DNA of 64,000 bases from an uncultured Bacteroidales bacterium (GTDB lineage Bacteria; Bacteroidota; Bacteroidia; Bacteroidales; Bacteroidaceae): the NCBI GenBank assembly GCA_902763885.1, contig CACWTU010000009.1, forward strand, positions 1-64,000. The letters run 5' to 3'. The number at the start of each line of letters is the position of its first letter. Position 1 is the stretch's first letter. The translations under genes and the position numbers were made by a program. The notes under the pieces were generated by a model. The model was not told the origin of the DNA, did no database searches, and saw only the letters and a program-made list of their open reading frames with translations. Below are positions 29,044 to 37,719 of this stretch, piece after piece.

Positions 29044-30092
29044 AACGTATTCTCTACATATTGTCACTGCTGCTGATTGCGGTTATGCCTGCAAGGGCAG
29101 GAGAGCCTAAGGCTGAGGATGAGTCAGTTGATGTAAAAGGCATCATATTTGAACACCTCAAGGACTCCTATCACTGGCATATACTGTCAACCAACAATAA
29201 GGAGATAAGCCTCTATCTGCCTGTAATACTCCACAGCAAGGTATCCGGCTGGCATTTCTTCATGTCAAGCAAGCTGGGCCATGAGGGCAGTTATGAAGGT
29301 TTCCGCATTGCTACTGAGGGCGCTTATGCAGGCCGTCTGATGGAGGTTTTGCCCGATGGCACAGAACTCAAGCCTCTTGACCTGTCGCTTACCAAAGTGG
29401 CATTAGGAATCATAATCAACTGTCTGATTCTGTGCGTTATAGTAATGTCAACGGCACGTTGGTACCGCCGTCATGATGCCACAGAACCGGCTCCCGGCGG
29501 ATTCATTGGCCTGATGGAACTGGTCATTTACATGGTCATGGACGATATCATCAAGCCGTCGGTAGGAAAGGAGTACAAGAGGTTTGCGCCCCTGTTGCTC
29601 ACCATGTTCTTCTTTATATTCCTGAGCAATTTGATGGGTCTTATCCCGATATTCCCCGCAGGTGCCAACGTGACGGGAAACATAGCCGTGACACTGTCAC
29701 TGGCCCTGGTTACCTTCTTTGCAGTGAACCTGTTCGGTAACCGCGAGTACTGGAAGGAGATACTCTGGCCCGATGCGCCTATCTATCTCAAGATACCGCC
29801 CATACTGCCGCTAATTGAGACCATAGGTATATTCACCAAGCCGTTTGCGCTTACAGTACGTCTGTTCGCCAACATGACGGCCGGTCACTCAATCATACTG
29901 ACCCTTACTTGCCTGATATTCATCACGGCTAAGATGGGCCCGATGATAGGTACCCCGATGTCTGCCATATCACTATTCTTCATGGTGTTCATGAACTTCC
30001 TGGAGCTGCTGGTGGCATACATCCAGGCTTATGTGTTCACCATGCTGTCAGCCATGTTCATCGGTCTGGCGCATCCGGAGGAACATAAATAA
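29040..30092 (+). CDS. atpB: F1Fo ATP synthase subunit a, with signal peptide and TTG start
   Basis: This 350-residue Fo subunit forms the proton channel. The conserved RLFANMTAGHSIIL helix carries the essential Arg (about residue 277). The start is TTG 29040, supported by a strong AAAGGAGG ribosome site 10 bp upstream and by the overlap TTGA with the previous stop. The N-terminus is extended: a signal peptide (MKRILYILSLLLIAVMPARA) and about 100 periplasmic residues containing HWHIL and LSTNNKEISLYLPVI precede the first channel helix. This long form is typical for Bacteroidetes. Confidence 0.95.
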   Translation: MKRILYILSLLLIAVMPARAGEPKAEDESVDVKGIIFEHLKDSYHWHILSTNNKEISLYLPVILHSKVSGWHFFMSSKLGHEGSYEGFRIATEGAYAGRLMEVLPDGTELKPLDLSLTKVALGIIINCLILCVIVMSTARWYRRHDATEPAPGGFIGLMELVIYMVMDDIIKPSVGKEYKRFAPLLLTMFFFIFLSNLMGLIPIFPAGANVTGNIAVTLSLALVTFFAVNLFGNREYWKEILWPDAPIYLKIPPILPLIETIGIFTKPFALTVRLFANMTAGHSIILTLTCLIFITAKMGPMIGTPMSAISLFFMVFMNFLELLVAYIQAYVFTMLSAMFIGLAHPEEHK

Positions 30093-30093
30093 T

Positions 30094-30123
30094 TGAAAAT
30101 TGAGAATTGAAAATTGAAAATTA
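30094..30123 (+). repeat. TTGAAAA heptamer repeat in the atpB-atpE gap
   Basis: Four units, TTGAAAA, TTGAGAA, TTGAAAA and TTGAAAA, follow the atpB stop by one or two bases. Same heptamer as at 28360-28408. Confidence 0.85.
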
Positions 30124-30151
30124 GTAATTAACAACTTAAATAAAAAGTATT

Positions 30152-30406
30152 ATGATGTTAGCAACAATCTTGCAGGCTGCCGCAGGTGCAGCTATGGGTA
30201 ATGCCGGTATTGCACTCGGTGCAGCTATCGCAGTTATCGGAGCAGCTATCGGTCTTGGTAAGATAGGCCAGTCAACTCTGGAGTCAATTGCACGTCAGCC
30301 TCAGGCTGCAGGTGATATCCGCAGTGCCATGATCATCATCGGCGCCTTCATGGAGGGTGTTGCCCTCTTTGCATTGCTGGTTTGTTTCTTAGCCCTGCCC
30401 AAATAA
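30152..30406 (+). CDS. atpE: F1Fo ATP synthase subunit c
   Basis: This 84-residue two-helix proteolipid forms the rotor ring. Helix 1 is Ala/Gly-rich (AIAVIGAAIGLGKIG), the polar loop is ARQPQAAGDIR, and helix 2 carries the ion-binding Glu in IIGAFMEGVALFALL. The residues after the Glu are Gly-Val, without the Ser/Thr and Tyr of Na+-binding rings, so protons are the likely ion. Translation may start at either of two adjacent ATGs. Confidence 0.96.
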   Translation: MMLATILQAAAGAAMGNAGIALGAAIAVIGAAIGLGKIGQSTLESIARQPQAAGDIRSAMIIIGAFMEGVALFALLVCFLALPK

Positions 30407-30904
30407 ATGGATCTGCTCAATCCCGAGGTCGGTACACTGATCTGGATGCTCATTGCGGCCGGAATAGTGTTCTTCATATTGGTTAAGTGGGGATTCCCCG
30501 TCATAACCGATATGGTGGACAAGCGTAATGAGTATATTGACAAGTCGCTTGATGCCGCCAAGAAGGCTAATGAGCGTCTTGCCGGAATCCAGACGGAGTG
30601 TGATGAACTGCTTAAGGAGACCCGTGCCGAGAAGGCGCGTATCCTTAAGGAGGCGGCTGACCGGCGTGATGAGATCATTGCAGATGCAGAGAACCGTGCC
30701 AAGGATAGTGGTGAGAAGATCATAGCCGATGCACGGGAACAGATTCGCCAGGAGAAGGAGGAGGCTCTGCGCAGCCTTCGCCGTCAGGTGGCGGAGCTGT
30801 CAGTCCAGGTGGCTGAGAGAGTGGTCCGCAAGGAACTGTCCAAAGATGATGACCAGCTCCTGCTTATAGACCGTATGATAGATGACGTGAAGACCGGAAA
30901 GTAG
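30407..30904 (+). CDS. atpF: F1Fo ATP synthase subunit b
   Basis: This 165-residue peripheral stalk has one N-terminal membrane helix (about 9-28, LIWMLIAAGIVFFILVKWGF), then a long charged helix (VDKRNEYIDKSLDAAKKANE to the end) that dimerises and binds delta. It starts immediately after the atpE stop with no gap. Confidence 0.96.
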   Translation: MDLLNPEVGTLIWMLIAAGIVFFILVKWGFPVITDMVDKRNEYIDKSLDAAKKANERLAGIQTECDELLKETRAEKARILKEAADRRDEIIADAENRAKDSGEKIIADAREQIRQEKEEALRSLRRQVAELSVQVAERVVRKELSKDDDQLLLIDRMIDDVKTGK

Positions 30905-30905
30905 G

Positions 30906-31469
30906 ATGAACACAGGAACCGTATCCGTGAGATATGCCAAGGCCCTGCTGCAGTTTGCAGTAGAGAATGGTGAGTCAGATAAAGTGTATGTTGAGACGCA
31001 TACGCTTATGGATAGGTTACGTGCTGTCCCGGCCATTCATGAACGCATCATGGACCCCACGGTTAAGGATTCCGATAAATGCCGGTTGCTTGTAACTGCC
31101 GTCACTGACGGCAAGAGTGAACTGAGCAAGTCTCTTGAGGCTTTCCTTAAACTTGTGGTAGGTGCCGGACGCGGTGACTGTCTGCTGTTTATAGCCATAA
31201 GCTATCAGGATCTGTATCGCAGACGTAATGGAATTGTGCCGGTTGAGCTTGTTACCGCCACTCCTGTGGGCGATGAACGCAGGGTGCGGCTTAAACAGCT
31301 GGTTGAAAACGTTGAGCACGGAAAGGTGGAGTGGACACACACCGTTGACCCTCAGATAGAGGGTGGTTTCGTGCTGCTTGTAGATGGATACCGCTTGGAT
31401 GCCAGCGTGGCCTGGCAGTTGCAGCGTATCCGCAAGGAACTGATTGAAAAGAATAACCGTATCATATAA
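30906..31469 (+). CDS. atpH: F1Fo ATP synthase subunit delta
   Basis: This 187-residue protein links the stalk to the F1 head. It opens with [17 protein letters not shown], the usual helical start, and ends with [16 protein letters not shown] and a basic helix, as in OSCP/delta proteins. It starts 1 bp after the atpF stop, and its TAA overlaps the atpA start (TAATG). Confidence 0.95.
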   Translation: MNTGTVSVRYAKALLQFAVENGESDKVYVETHTLMDRLRAVPAIHERIMDPTVKDSDKCRLLVTAVTDGKSELSKSLEAFLKLVVGAGRGDCLLFIAISYQDLYRRRNGIVPVELVTATPVGDERRVRLKQLVENVEHGKVEWTHTVDPQIEGGFVLLVDGYRLDASVAWQLQRIRKELIEKNNRII

Positions 31470-33055
31470 TGGCAAACGGAATAAAGGCAAGTGAGGTATC
31501 GGAGGTACTTCTGGAACAGCTTAAGGGCATAGATACAAGCGCCCGCTTCCAGGAGGTGGGAACCGTTCTCCAGGTGAGTGACGGTGTGGTCCGCATTTAC
31601 GGACTCAAGAACGCCGAGGCCGATGAGCTGATAGAGTTTGACAATGGCATCCAGGCCATAGTTATGAATCTGGAGGAGGATAACGTAGGTGCCATCCTGC
31701 TGGGTCCCACAGACCAGATCAAGGAGGATATGATTGTGCACCGCACAGGACGTATAGCCTCCATAAACGTGAGCGAGAATATGGTGGGCCGCGTGGTCAA
31801 CCCGTTAGGTAAGCCGCTTGACGGTCTCAAGGACATAGAGGGCCCCTTCTTTGAGATGCCCCTGGAGCGTAAGGCTCCCGGTGTGGTATTCCGTGAGCCC
31901 GTGCATCAGCCCCTGCAGACAGGTTTGAGGGCTATTGATGCCATGATTCCCATAGGACGCGGTCAGCGTGAGCTTATTATCGGTGACCGTCAGACTGGAA
32001 AGACCGCCATAGCCATTGACACCATAATAAACCAGCGCGCCAACTATGAGGCAGGTGATCCCGTATATTGCATATATGTGGCTGTGGGCCAGAAAGGCTC
32101 AACTGTAGCCACTATCGTGAACACCCTGCGTCAGCACGGCGCACTGGATTACACTATCGTGGTTGCCGCAACAGCAGCTGATCCTGCCGCACTACAATAT
32201 TACGCTCCGCTGGCAGGTGCCGCAATAGGTGAGTATTTCCGTGATACCGGCCGTCATGCCCTGGTGGTTTATGATGACCTCTCCAAGCAGGCTGTTGCCT
32301 ACCGTGAGGTATCGCTTATATTGAAACGTCCTTCTGGCCGTGAGGCATATCCGGGTGATATTTTCTACCTACACTCACGTCTGCTTGAGCGTGCAGCCAA
32401 GATAATCAGCCAGCAGGAGGTGGCCGAGAAGATGAATGACCTGCCGCCGTCGCTTGTGGGCCACGTAAAGGGAGGCGGTTCTCTTACCGCTCTGCCTATC
32501 ATTGAGACTCAGGCTGGTGACGTATCGGCTTATATACCTACAAACGTTATTTCTATTACTGACGGTCAGATATATCTGGAGTCAAGCCTGTTCAACCAGG
32601 GATTCCGTCCTGCCATCAACGTGGGTATATCGGTATCACGTGTGGGCGGTAACGCTCAGATCAAGTCCATGAAGAAGGTGGCCGGTACCCTTAAGATAGA
32701 CCAGGCGCAGTACCGTGAGCTGGAGGCATTCTCCAAGTTCAGCAGTGATATGGATCCTGTTACCGCCATGGTGCTTGACAAGGGACGTAAGAACAACCGT
32801 CTGCTCATTCAGCCTCAGTATTCACCTATGCCGGTGGGCGAGCAGATTGCAGTACTCTATTGCGGCATACACGGTCTTCTGAGCAAGGTCCCGCTGGATC
32901 GTGTCATTGAGTTTGAGGACCGTTTTGTGGAGATTGTACGCGGCAAGTACAAGGAGAGCATACTTGATGTGCTGTCCAAGGGCGTGATGAATGATGAGGT
33001 AGGCAAACTCATTGAGGAGGCTGCCGACAAGACCATTCAGGAATTAGGTATCTGA
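31469..33055 (+). CDS. atpA: F1Fo ATP synthase subunit alpha
   Basis: This 528-residue non-catalytic nucleotide-binding F1 subunit has Walker A GDRQTGKT near 171, [13 protein letters not shown]-type loop near 200, [23 protein letters not shown] near 290 and [14 protein letters not shown] near 385 with the arginine finger. Length is slightly above the usual 502-513. It is coupled to atpH by overlap. Confidence 0.98.
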   Translation: MANGIKASEVSEVLLEQLKGIDTSARFQEVGTVLQVSDGVVRIYGLKNAEADELIEFDNGIQAIVMNLEEDNVGAILLGPTDQIKEDMIVHRTGRIASINVSENMVGRVVNPLGKPLDGLKDIEGPFFEMPLERKAPGVVFREPVHQPLQTGLRAIDAMIPIGRGQRELIIGDRQTGKTAIAIDTIINQRANYEAGDPVYCIYVAVGQKGSTVATIVNTLRQHGALDYTIVVAATAADPAALQYYAPLAGAAIGEYFRDTGRHALVVYDDLSKQAVAYREVSLILKRPSGREAYPGDIFYLHSRLLERAAKIISQQEVAEKMNDLPPSLVGHVKGGGSLTALPIIETQAGDVSAYIPTNVISITDGQIYLESSLFNQGFRPAINVGISVSRVGGNAQIKSMKKVAGTLKIDQAQYRELEAFSKFSSDMDPVTAMVLDKGRKNNRLLIQPQYSPMPVGEQIAVLYCGIHGLLSKVPLDRVIEFEDRFVEIVRGKYKESILDVLSKGVMNDEVGKLIEEAADKTIQELGI

Positions 33056-33061
33056 TAAGTA

Positions 33062-33919
33062 ATGTCACTCAAGGAGATAAAGACCCGCATCCAGTCGGTC
33101 AGCAACACACGCAAGACCACATCGGCTATGAAGATGGTGTCGAGCGTGAAACTGCGCAAGGCTCAGCAGAGCATCCAGTATGCATTGCCTTACGTGGACC
33201 AGCTGAACCATATACTCTCCAGTCTTTCATCCATGCCTCAGGCCCAGAGCGTATCACCGCTTGTGGTAGAGCGTGAGGTAAAGAACGTGGCCATTGTATG
33301 CCTGTCATCGGACTCAAGCCTTTGCGGTGGATTCAATGCCAACATGATACGTCACGCCAAGACGTTGATAGAAGAATGGCGTAAGATAGATGATGAGCCG
33401 CATATCTATCCCATTGGCCAGAAAATAACTGAGGCTCTGGCCAAGGATGGCTACAATATAAACCGTGCATTCTCCGGCCTGATGGCCACCCGTGACTACA
33501 ATAAGGCTGCCGAACTGGCCGATGACCTTATGGACCTGTTCCGTAACGGCCATCTGGACAAGGTGATAATCACATACACTCATTTCCGCAGTGCCGGATC
33601 ACAGAAGATTGTTGATGAGGTGCTGCTGCCGGTATCAGTTCCTGAGGCTAAATCCGATACCCCTGCTGCCGATTATATCATGGAACCTTCAGCCACTGAG
33701 CTCATTACCAGCCTGTTGCCTAAGGTAATCAAGACCAGGCTTTACAGCGCTGTCTTGGATTCTTTTGCCAGCGAGCAGGCTGCCCGCGTGATTGCCATGC
33801 AGGCCGCCACCGAGAATGCCGACAACCTGATTGGCGAACTTACTCTCCAGTACAACAAACTGCGCCAGCAAGCCATAACCAATGAGATACTGGACCTTGC
33901 TGCCGGCGCTCAAAAATAG
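33062..33919 (+). CDS. atpG: F1Fo ATP synthase subunit gamma
   Basis: This 285-residue central shaft has the N-terminal helix LKEIKTRIQSVSNTRKTTSAM, the Rossmann-like middle with SSDSSLCGGFNANM near 80, and the C-terminal helix ENADNLIGELTLQYNKLRQQ with ITNEILDLAAGA. It is the last gene of the operon; its stop codon lies inside the palindrome 33914-33952. Confidence 0.97.
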   Translation: MSLKEIKTRIQSVSNTRKTTSAMKMVSSVKLRKAQQSIQYALPYVDQLNHILSSLSSMPQAQSVSPLVVEREVKNVAIVCLSSDSSLCGGFNANMIRHAKTLIEEWRKIDDEPHIYPIGQKITEALAKDGYNINRAFSGLMATRDYNKAAELADDLMDLFRNGHLDKVIITYTHFRSAGSQKIVDEVLLPVSVPEAKSDTPAADYIMEPSATELITSLLPKVIKTRLYSAVLDSFASEQAARVIAMQAATENADNLIGELTLQYNKLRQQAITNEILDLAAGAQK

Positions 33920-33952
33920 TACCATTGGGGTCTGACCCCAATGGCACTATTT
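33914..33952. repeat. GGGGTCTGACCCC palindrome at the end of the atp operon
   Basis: 17-nt arms 33914-33930 and 33936-33952 pair with one mismatch around TCTGA. It covers the atpG stop and may act as terminator, although no U run follows directly. The GGGGTCTGACCCC core is the type seen in REP elements. A degenerate relative, AGGGATCTGATCCTT, lies at 35006-35020 on the other side of the next gene. Confidence 0.75.
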
Positions 33953-33969
33953 TGTACCGAAAACGAATT

Positions 33970-34995
33970 ATGTCTGAGATGAAGATAGAGAGCCTGGCCC
34001 TGCACTATGTGGGCAATCAGGCTAATGAGGAGCCGTTTGTATGCTCCAAGAAACTGTTTACACTGAGTGAGGATATGAACACCCTGCTCACCGAGTACTT
34101 TGTGGGCTCGTTCAAGAGTGAGGAGCGCTTTGTGTTTCATGATGACATGGGGCTCGAGAACAACCGTGTCTACAGGTTGGTATCGGACATATTTGATAAT
34201 CCGGGCATGCTCTATGACTTCTCGGTCGATCTGGCCACACACCTGTATGAGAACTGCCAGCACCCCAAGATCAAGGGCGGCGATTTCATAGTGGCTCATA
34301 TTACAGGCCTGGGAATGGGGCGTGACATAAACGAGGCTATCGGCCTTTTCAAGATTGAGAACAAGGAGACTTTCCTTACCGTAGAGCACGATGAGGATTG
34401 CTTTGACATATCGCCCGTAGATGGCGTGAACCTGCGCCGTCTTGACAAGGGTGCGCTCATAATGAACTACGAGCGTGAGAAAGGCTACATGGTGGCTGTG
34501 GTCGATAAGACCAACACCCAGGGTGCCAGCTATTGGATAGATGACTACCTGCACCTGATGCGCCGTCAGGACTCATATTTCCAGACTCAGAACGTGATGG
34601 AGCTGACCCGCAACTTTGTGGCTCAGGAACTTCCCAAGCAGTTCAACGTGAACCGTGCCGACCAGGCTGACCTGCTTAGCCGCACCATGGGATTCTTCAA
34701 GAATAACCCCAAGTTCGATATGCCCTCATTTGAGCAGCAGGTAATATCCCAGCCCGAGGTGGTGGGTATGTTCGATGATTACCGCAACCGTTACGAGCAG
34801 GAGCGTCAGATTCAGCTCCAGGACCAGTTTGACGTAAGCGAGGGTGCTGTAAAGAAACAGAACCGCCTCTACAAGAGCGTAATCAAACTGGACAAGAACT
34901 TCCACATATACGTGCACGGCAGCCGCCAGCTGATAGAGCAGGGCGAGGACGAGCACGGCAAGTTCTACAAGCTTTACTTTAACGAAGAATCCTGA
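33970..34995 (+). CDS. nucleoid-associated protein (NdpA/YejK family)
   Basis: This protein has 341 residues from ATG 33970 (MSEMKIESLALHYVGN); the upstream TTG at 33925 lies in the palindrome and is not credible. The body shows the NdpA pattern: an N-terminal alpha/beta part (residues 1-170) with FIVAHITGLGMGRDINEAIGLFKI-like strands, and a helical middle with LTRNFVAQELPKQF and QADLLSRTMGFF. Homologues bind the nucleoid; the exact role is not settled. It is flanked by REP-like palindromes on both sides. Confidence 0.88.
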   Translation: MSEMKIESLALHYVGNQANEEPFVCSKKLFTLSEDMNTLLTEYFVGSFKSEERFVFHDDMGLENNRVYRLVSDIFDNPGMLYDFSVDLATHLYENCQHPKIKGGDFIVAHITGLGMGRDINEAIGLFKIENKETFLTVEHDEDCFDISPVDGVNLRRLDKGALIMNYEREKGYMVAVVDKTNTQGASYWIDDYLHLMRRQDSYFQTQNVMELTRNFVAQELPKQFNVNRADQADLLSRTMGFFKNNPKFDMPSFEQQVISQPEVVGMFDDYRNRYEQERQIQLQDQFDVSEGAVKKQNRLYKSVIKLDKNFHIYVHGSRQLIEQGEDEHGKFYKLYFNEES

Positions 34996-35005
34996 GCCTC
35001 AGCAC

Positions 35006-35020
35006 AGGGATCTGATCCTT
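35006..35020. repeat. degenerate REP-like palindrome
   Basis: AGGGATCTGATCCTT with GGATC/GATCC arms, followed by TTGTACCC; compare GGGGTCTGACCCC...TTTTGTACC at 33927-33957. It lies 11 bp after the nucleoid-protein stop. Confidence 0.45.
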
Positions 35021-35037
35021 TTGTACCCGATACGCAT

Positions 35038-35082
35038 AAAAACGACGCATTAGGAAACGACCCTAATGCGTCGTTTTTTTTC
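35038..35082. terminator. strong bidirectional terminator
   Basis: ACGACGCATTAGG (35042-35054) pairs with CCTAATGCGTCGT (35062-35074), 13 bp, preceded by five A and followed by eight T. It serves the nucleoid-protein gene on the plus strand and the XRE gene on the minus strand. A degenerate inverted copy lies at 37689-37719. Confidence 0.88.
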
Positions 35083-35091
35083 ATTTTTGTG

Positions 35092-35475
35092 TCATTTTGA
35101 AGATTTGGAGTATTTTATTGGAGGTTCTGCAACATTTCTTGGTTCTGGCTCAAAACAATTATACTCCTCCACAAAAGAAAGCGCAGATTTGATCAAGTCC
35201 ATATCCAATGCAGATTCAATTTTTGAAATAGTCTCCAGACTAAGATTCTCTTTTCCTTTAAGAACCTTTGATACATATTGCTGGGAGCACTGCATTTTTT
35301 CGGCCAAAACAGCTTGAGTCAAATGCAATTCATCCATTCTGGAAAGCATTCGAATAGCAATGAACTGAGAATAGCGAAGCCAATTCTTATTAGCTCTACG
35401 CCACTCTGCCTCTTCCCTCCAATGCGATGGAGTAGAAGACTGATGTGCTTTAAGATAGTTTATAACCTTATCCAT
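35092..35475 (-). CDS. XRE/HigA-like helix-turn-helix protein, probable antitoxin
   Basis: This 127-residue DNA-binding protein has a Cro/C1-type helix-turn-helix at about residues 48-103: MDELHLTQAVLAEKMQCSQQ, then YVSKVLKGKENLSLETISKI. Helix-turn-helix proteins of this layout are typical second-gene antitoxins of HigBA-like modules. Its start overlaps the stop of the preceding 180-residue gene by 1 bp, and the pair is visibly richer in A and T than the ATP synthase genes. It probably represses its own promoter at 36033-36064. Confidence 0.8.
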   Translation of the reverse strand: MDKVINYLKAHQSSTPSHWREEAEWRRANKNWLRYSQFIAIRMLSRMDELHLTQAVLAEKMQCSQQYVSKVLKGKENLSLETISKIESALDMDLIKSALSFVEEYNCFEPEPRNVAEPPIKYSKSSK

Positions 35476-36017
35476 TATTGTGTTTGTAATAAATCAATAA
35501 AACCTTCAGCATCAGCAACTCCTTCTGAGATCAGATGATTCCGAACCATTTCCATTTTCTTTAATTCAGCAAGAGTATGCTCTCTTTCCTGCATTGTAGC
35601 GGTAAGTTTTATCGCTCCACCAGTGATGATATAGGCACTTCCTCCCACTTTTATAGCATATATCCTCAACCAGGAACTATGTTGAAATGATTTCCCTTTT
35701 GCTTTCTCCTTACCCAATGTGACATTTATGGTTCTGTAAGGTTCTAGCGGACGGAAAACCTGCTCCAGATTTGATTCTAATGCCAGGTCCAGAATTAAGC
35801 ACTGCAATTTATCTGCTTCATCAATAGTCTCATATATTGCTTTATCAATATTGATAACTCTAAAGTGTTCGTTCAAATCATTCTTGTTTTGAAAGAAAAA
35901 ATCACGAAGCCAAACAGGATCACTCCAGTGTTCAAATGCCTGATAAAAAGCATTCTCATCCTGGCCATCATATCTGACCGACCACAAACAATTTGGTATT
36001 ATTGGATCAAAAGTCAT
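35475..36017 (-). CDS. unknown protein, candidate toxin partner of the XRE gene
   Basis: This protein has 180 residues from ATG 36017 (MTFDPIIPN). A longer start at 36035 falls within the -7 promoter box and is unlikely. I do not recognise the family by motif. It reads as a compact mixed alpha/beta protein: SVRYDGQDENAFYQAFEHW near 15, RPLEPYRTINVTLGKEKAKG near 98, then HSSWLRIYAIKVGGSAYIIT, and a C-terminal charged helix. The RIYAI...AYIITGGAIKLT strand pair followed by MQEREHTLAELKKM recalls RelE/Gp49-type toxins in order of elements, which is suggestive but weak. It is the promoter-proximal gene, as in HigBA operons. Confidence 0.6.
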   Translation of the reverse strand: MTFDPIIPNCLWSVRYDGQDENAFYQAFEHWSDPVWLRDFFFQNKNDLNEHFRVINIDKAIYETIDEADKLQCLILDLALESNLEQVFRPLEPYRTINVTLGKEKAKGKSFQHSSWLRIYAIKVGGSAYIITGGAIKLTATMQEREHTLAELKKMEMVRNHLISEGVADAEGFIDLLQTQ

Positions 36018-36032
36018 ATCATTTCTTTTCTG

Positions 36033-36064
36033 CAAAGGTACAATAAAGAAATTGAAAATACAAC
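36033..36064 (-). promoter_or_regulatory. promoter of the toxin-antitoxin-like pair
   Basis: Minus strand: GTTG (36064-36061), 20 bp, TACCTTTG (36040-36033) and C. The -7 box is perfect; the -33 box has three of four matches. It sets the start of the first gene at 36017. Confidence 0.65.
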
Positions 36065-36100
36065 CGTTAAGTTGTAAATAATATACAATTTAGATATATT

Positions 36101-36128
36101 CCCTTTTTGTACGCACAACACAAAAGGG
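36101..36128 (-). terminator. hairpin after the beta-propeller gene
   Basis: CCCTTTTTGT (36101-36110) pairs with ACAAAAGGG (36120-36128) with one bulge. On the minus strand it lies 14 bp after the propeller gene's stop. Confidence 0.55.
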
Positions 36129-36142
36129 AGGTCTAGATTTTG

Positions 36143-37618
36143 TCAGAACCCGTTTACTTGGTTCAGTTGTAAGACTTTAGGAGGTTTAATGGTGATACGG
36201 CTATCTGAATCAAAGACAGCTACTTTGTATTTCCCGTTTGGAGTATGGAATAACAACGAGTTGCCTTCCAGCCCATCAATCTGACAGGTGGATGACAGTG
36301 AAGAGGTGAAATTATATACAAACTCTCCTTGTGGAGTCACAATCCAGATATCCATTAAGGGATTTGTAAGACAGAGTAATCCGTTTTCAAGAACGTCATG
36401 TCTTACGTACAGAGGTCTGCTTTTATCGGATACAGGTTGAGGTTCTGCTGTTTCGGATAATCTGTATGCTGTGAACTGTTTGGTAATAACGCCATCGTAT
36501 CCCATTCCTATCTGTTCAAATCCCTCTGTTCCAAAAATATAGTATTCGCCCCATGATAGATTGGCTATCTGATTTATATCCAATGGCTTATACTGCATGA
36601 ATGATAACTCTCCATTTTCCAGATCCACTTTTGCCAGATGTTTGTTGGAGCGGGCTATCGCCATTCCGTCGGTTGCCCACAATTGATAGAAGGATTCCTT
36701 CTTTTGGGACAATTGTGTCTTATGCAGCAGTGTACCGTTGGTAGCATTATAAGTTGCCACAAACGGTAGCCCCTTAGCCTTTAACTGAGTATCATTGAGA
36801 TTGCCTGTGTTAATCAGTACAAGTGTGTCCCCAAGCAAATACAAATGCGATCTGGCCATCTCGCTCTTTTTTAACGGCGTTGACCAGACTGGATTCAACT
36901 CCTTGTCAAAACATAGAAGGTTTCTGTTATCGGCCATATAGTAATGCCCGTTACAGAGCAATACTTGAGAACTGAGACCGGAAACATTCGGGAGCAAACG
37001 TGTCTTACCGGTAGTTGTATCCAACAGATAAAGAGTCTTGTCTATTTGCAGTATAACATGATTGTCATCATCAATATTCTCTATTATCCCGATTCGGCTG
37101 TTCGGCTTAATAGCATTATTCCATAATGTAGAACCATCCTTTAACGATATTCCTTGATAATAACCTTCTCCGGTAACAATAAGGTTCTTATCATTATGTG
37201 CCAGAATCCGGACATAACTGTCAGATTCAACTATAGACATACTGTAATCTCTGCTTGTAGATGACAGAAGAGGTTCTTTACCTAATGACAGAATCCGGTT
37301 TCCTGTTGTTATATCATAGATATTGATGTATCCCTGTCCAATATCAATAATTCTATCATCAGCAAAAGAAGCTTTTCCTCTTCGGTCAAACTTCAATTCA
37401 TGACTCTTCAGTCCGTCTGATACACGATACACAACGACTTTATCATATTTTTCATCGAGGTCAGTGCAGGCAATAAGGTACTTCCCATCGGATGACAGCT
37501 TTATCCAATAAATTGGATCAGGAAGGGAGAACTCCTTTATTACAGGAGCCTCTTGGGCGTTAATTCCCAATCCAAAAATCATACAGATTAAAAATGCAGA
37601 CAATGTATTCTTGTTCAT
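36143..37618 (-). CDS. secreted beta-propeller protein (PQQ/WD40-like), unknown function
   Basis: This 491-residue protein has a signal peptide (MNKNTLSAFLICMIFGLGINAQ). The rest is repeated beta blades: LSSDGKYLIACTDLD near 48, GQGYINIYDITTGNRIL near 115, KTLYLLDTTTGKTRLL near 197, FVATYNATNGTLLHKTQ near 286 and LAKVDLENGELSFM near 325. These are PQQ- or WD40-like propeller strands with xxDxxTGxxx turns. No catalytic residues are recognised; it could be a scaffold or sensor in the periplasm or at the surface. The gene is AT-rich like its TA-like neighbours and unlike the glycosidases beyond the terminator. A TATATTTG box lies 29 bp upstream (37654-37647). Confidence 0.75.
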   Translation of the reverse strand: MNKNTLSAFLICMIFGLGINAQEAPVIKEFSLPDPIYWIKLSSDGKYLIACTDLDEKYDKVVVYRVSDGLKSHELKFDRRGKASFADDRIIDIGQGYINIYDITTGNRILSLGKEPLLSSTSRDYSMSIVESDSYVRILAHNDKNLIVTGEGYYQGISLKDGSTLWNNAIKPNSRIGIIENIDDDNHVILQIDKTLYLLDTTTGKTRLLPNVSGLSSQVLLCNGHYYMADNRNLLCFDKELNPVWSTPLKKSEMARSHLYLLGDTLVLINTGNLNDTQLKAKGLPFVATYNATNGTLLHKTQLSQKKESFYQLWATDGMAIARSNKHLAKVDLENGELSFMQYKPLDINQIANLSWGEYYIFGTEGFEQIGMGYDGVITKQFTAYRLSETAEPQPVSDKSRPLYVRHDVLENGLLCLTNPLMDIWIVTPQGEFVYNFTSSLSSTCQIDGLEGNSLLFHTPNGKYKVAVFDSDSRITIKPPKVLQLNQVNGF

Positions 37619-37646
37619 AAATGATAGAGTCTTCTTTGTTTCGGAG

Positions 37647-37654
37647 CAAATATA
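37647..37654 (-). promoter_or_regulatory. -7 box of the beta-propeller gene
   Basis: TATATTTG followed by C on the minus strand, 29 bp upstream of ATG 37618. No -33 TTTG at the right distance. Confidence 0.4.
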
Positions 37655-37688
37655 ACAAATTGAGTAAACATATTCGCTGTTTTATCGC

Positions 37689-37719
37689 CGCATTAGGGTC
37701 GTTTAATAATGTATCGTTT
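37689..37719 (-). repeat. degenerate inverted copy of the 35042-35080 terminator
   Basis: CGCATTAGGGTCGTTT (37689-37704) is the exact reverse complement of 35055-35070. The following AATAATGTATCGTTTT aligns with the remaining terminator arm with four substitutions, which destroy the hairpin. The two copies flank the AT-rich module in opposite orientations. Confidence 0.75.
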
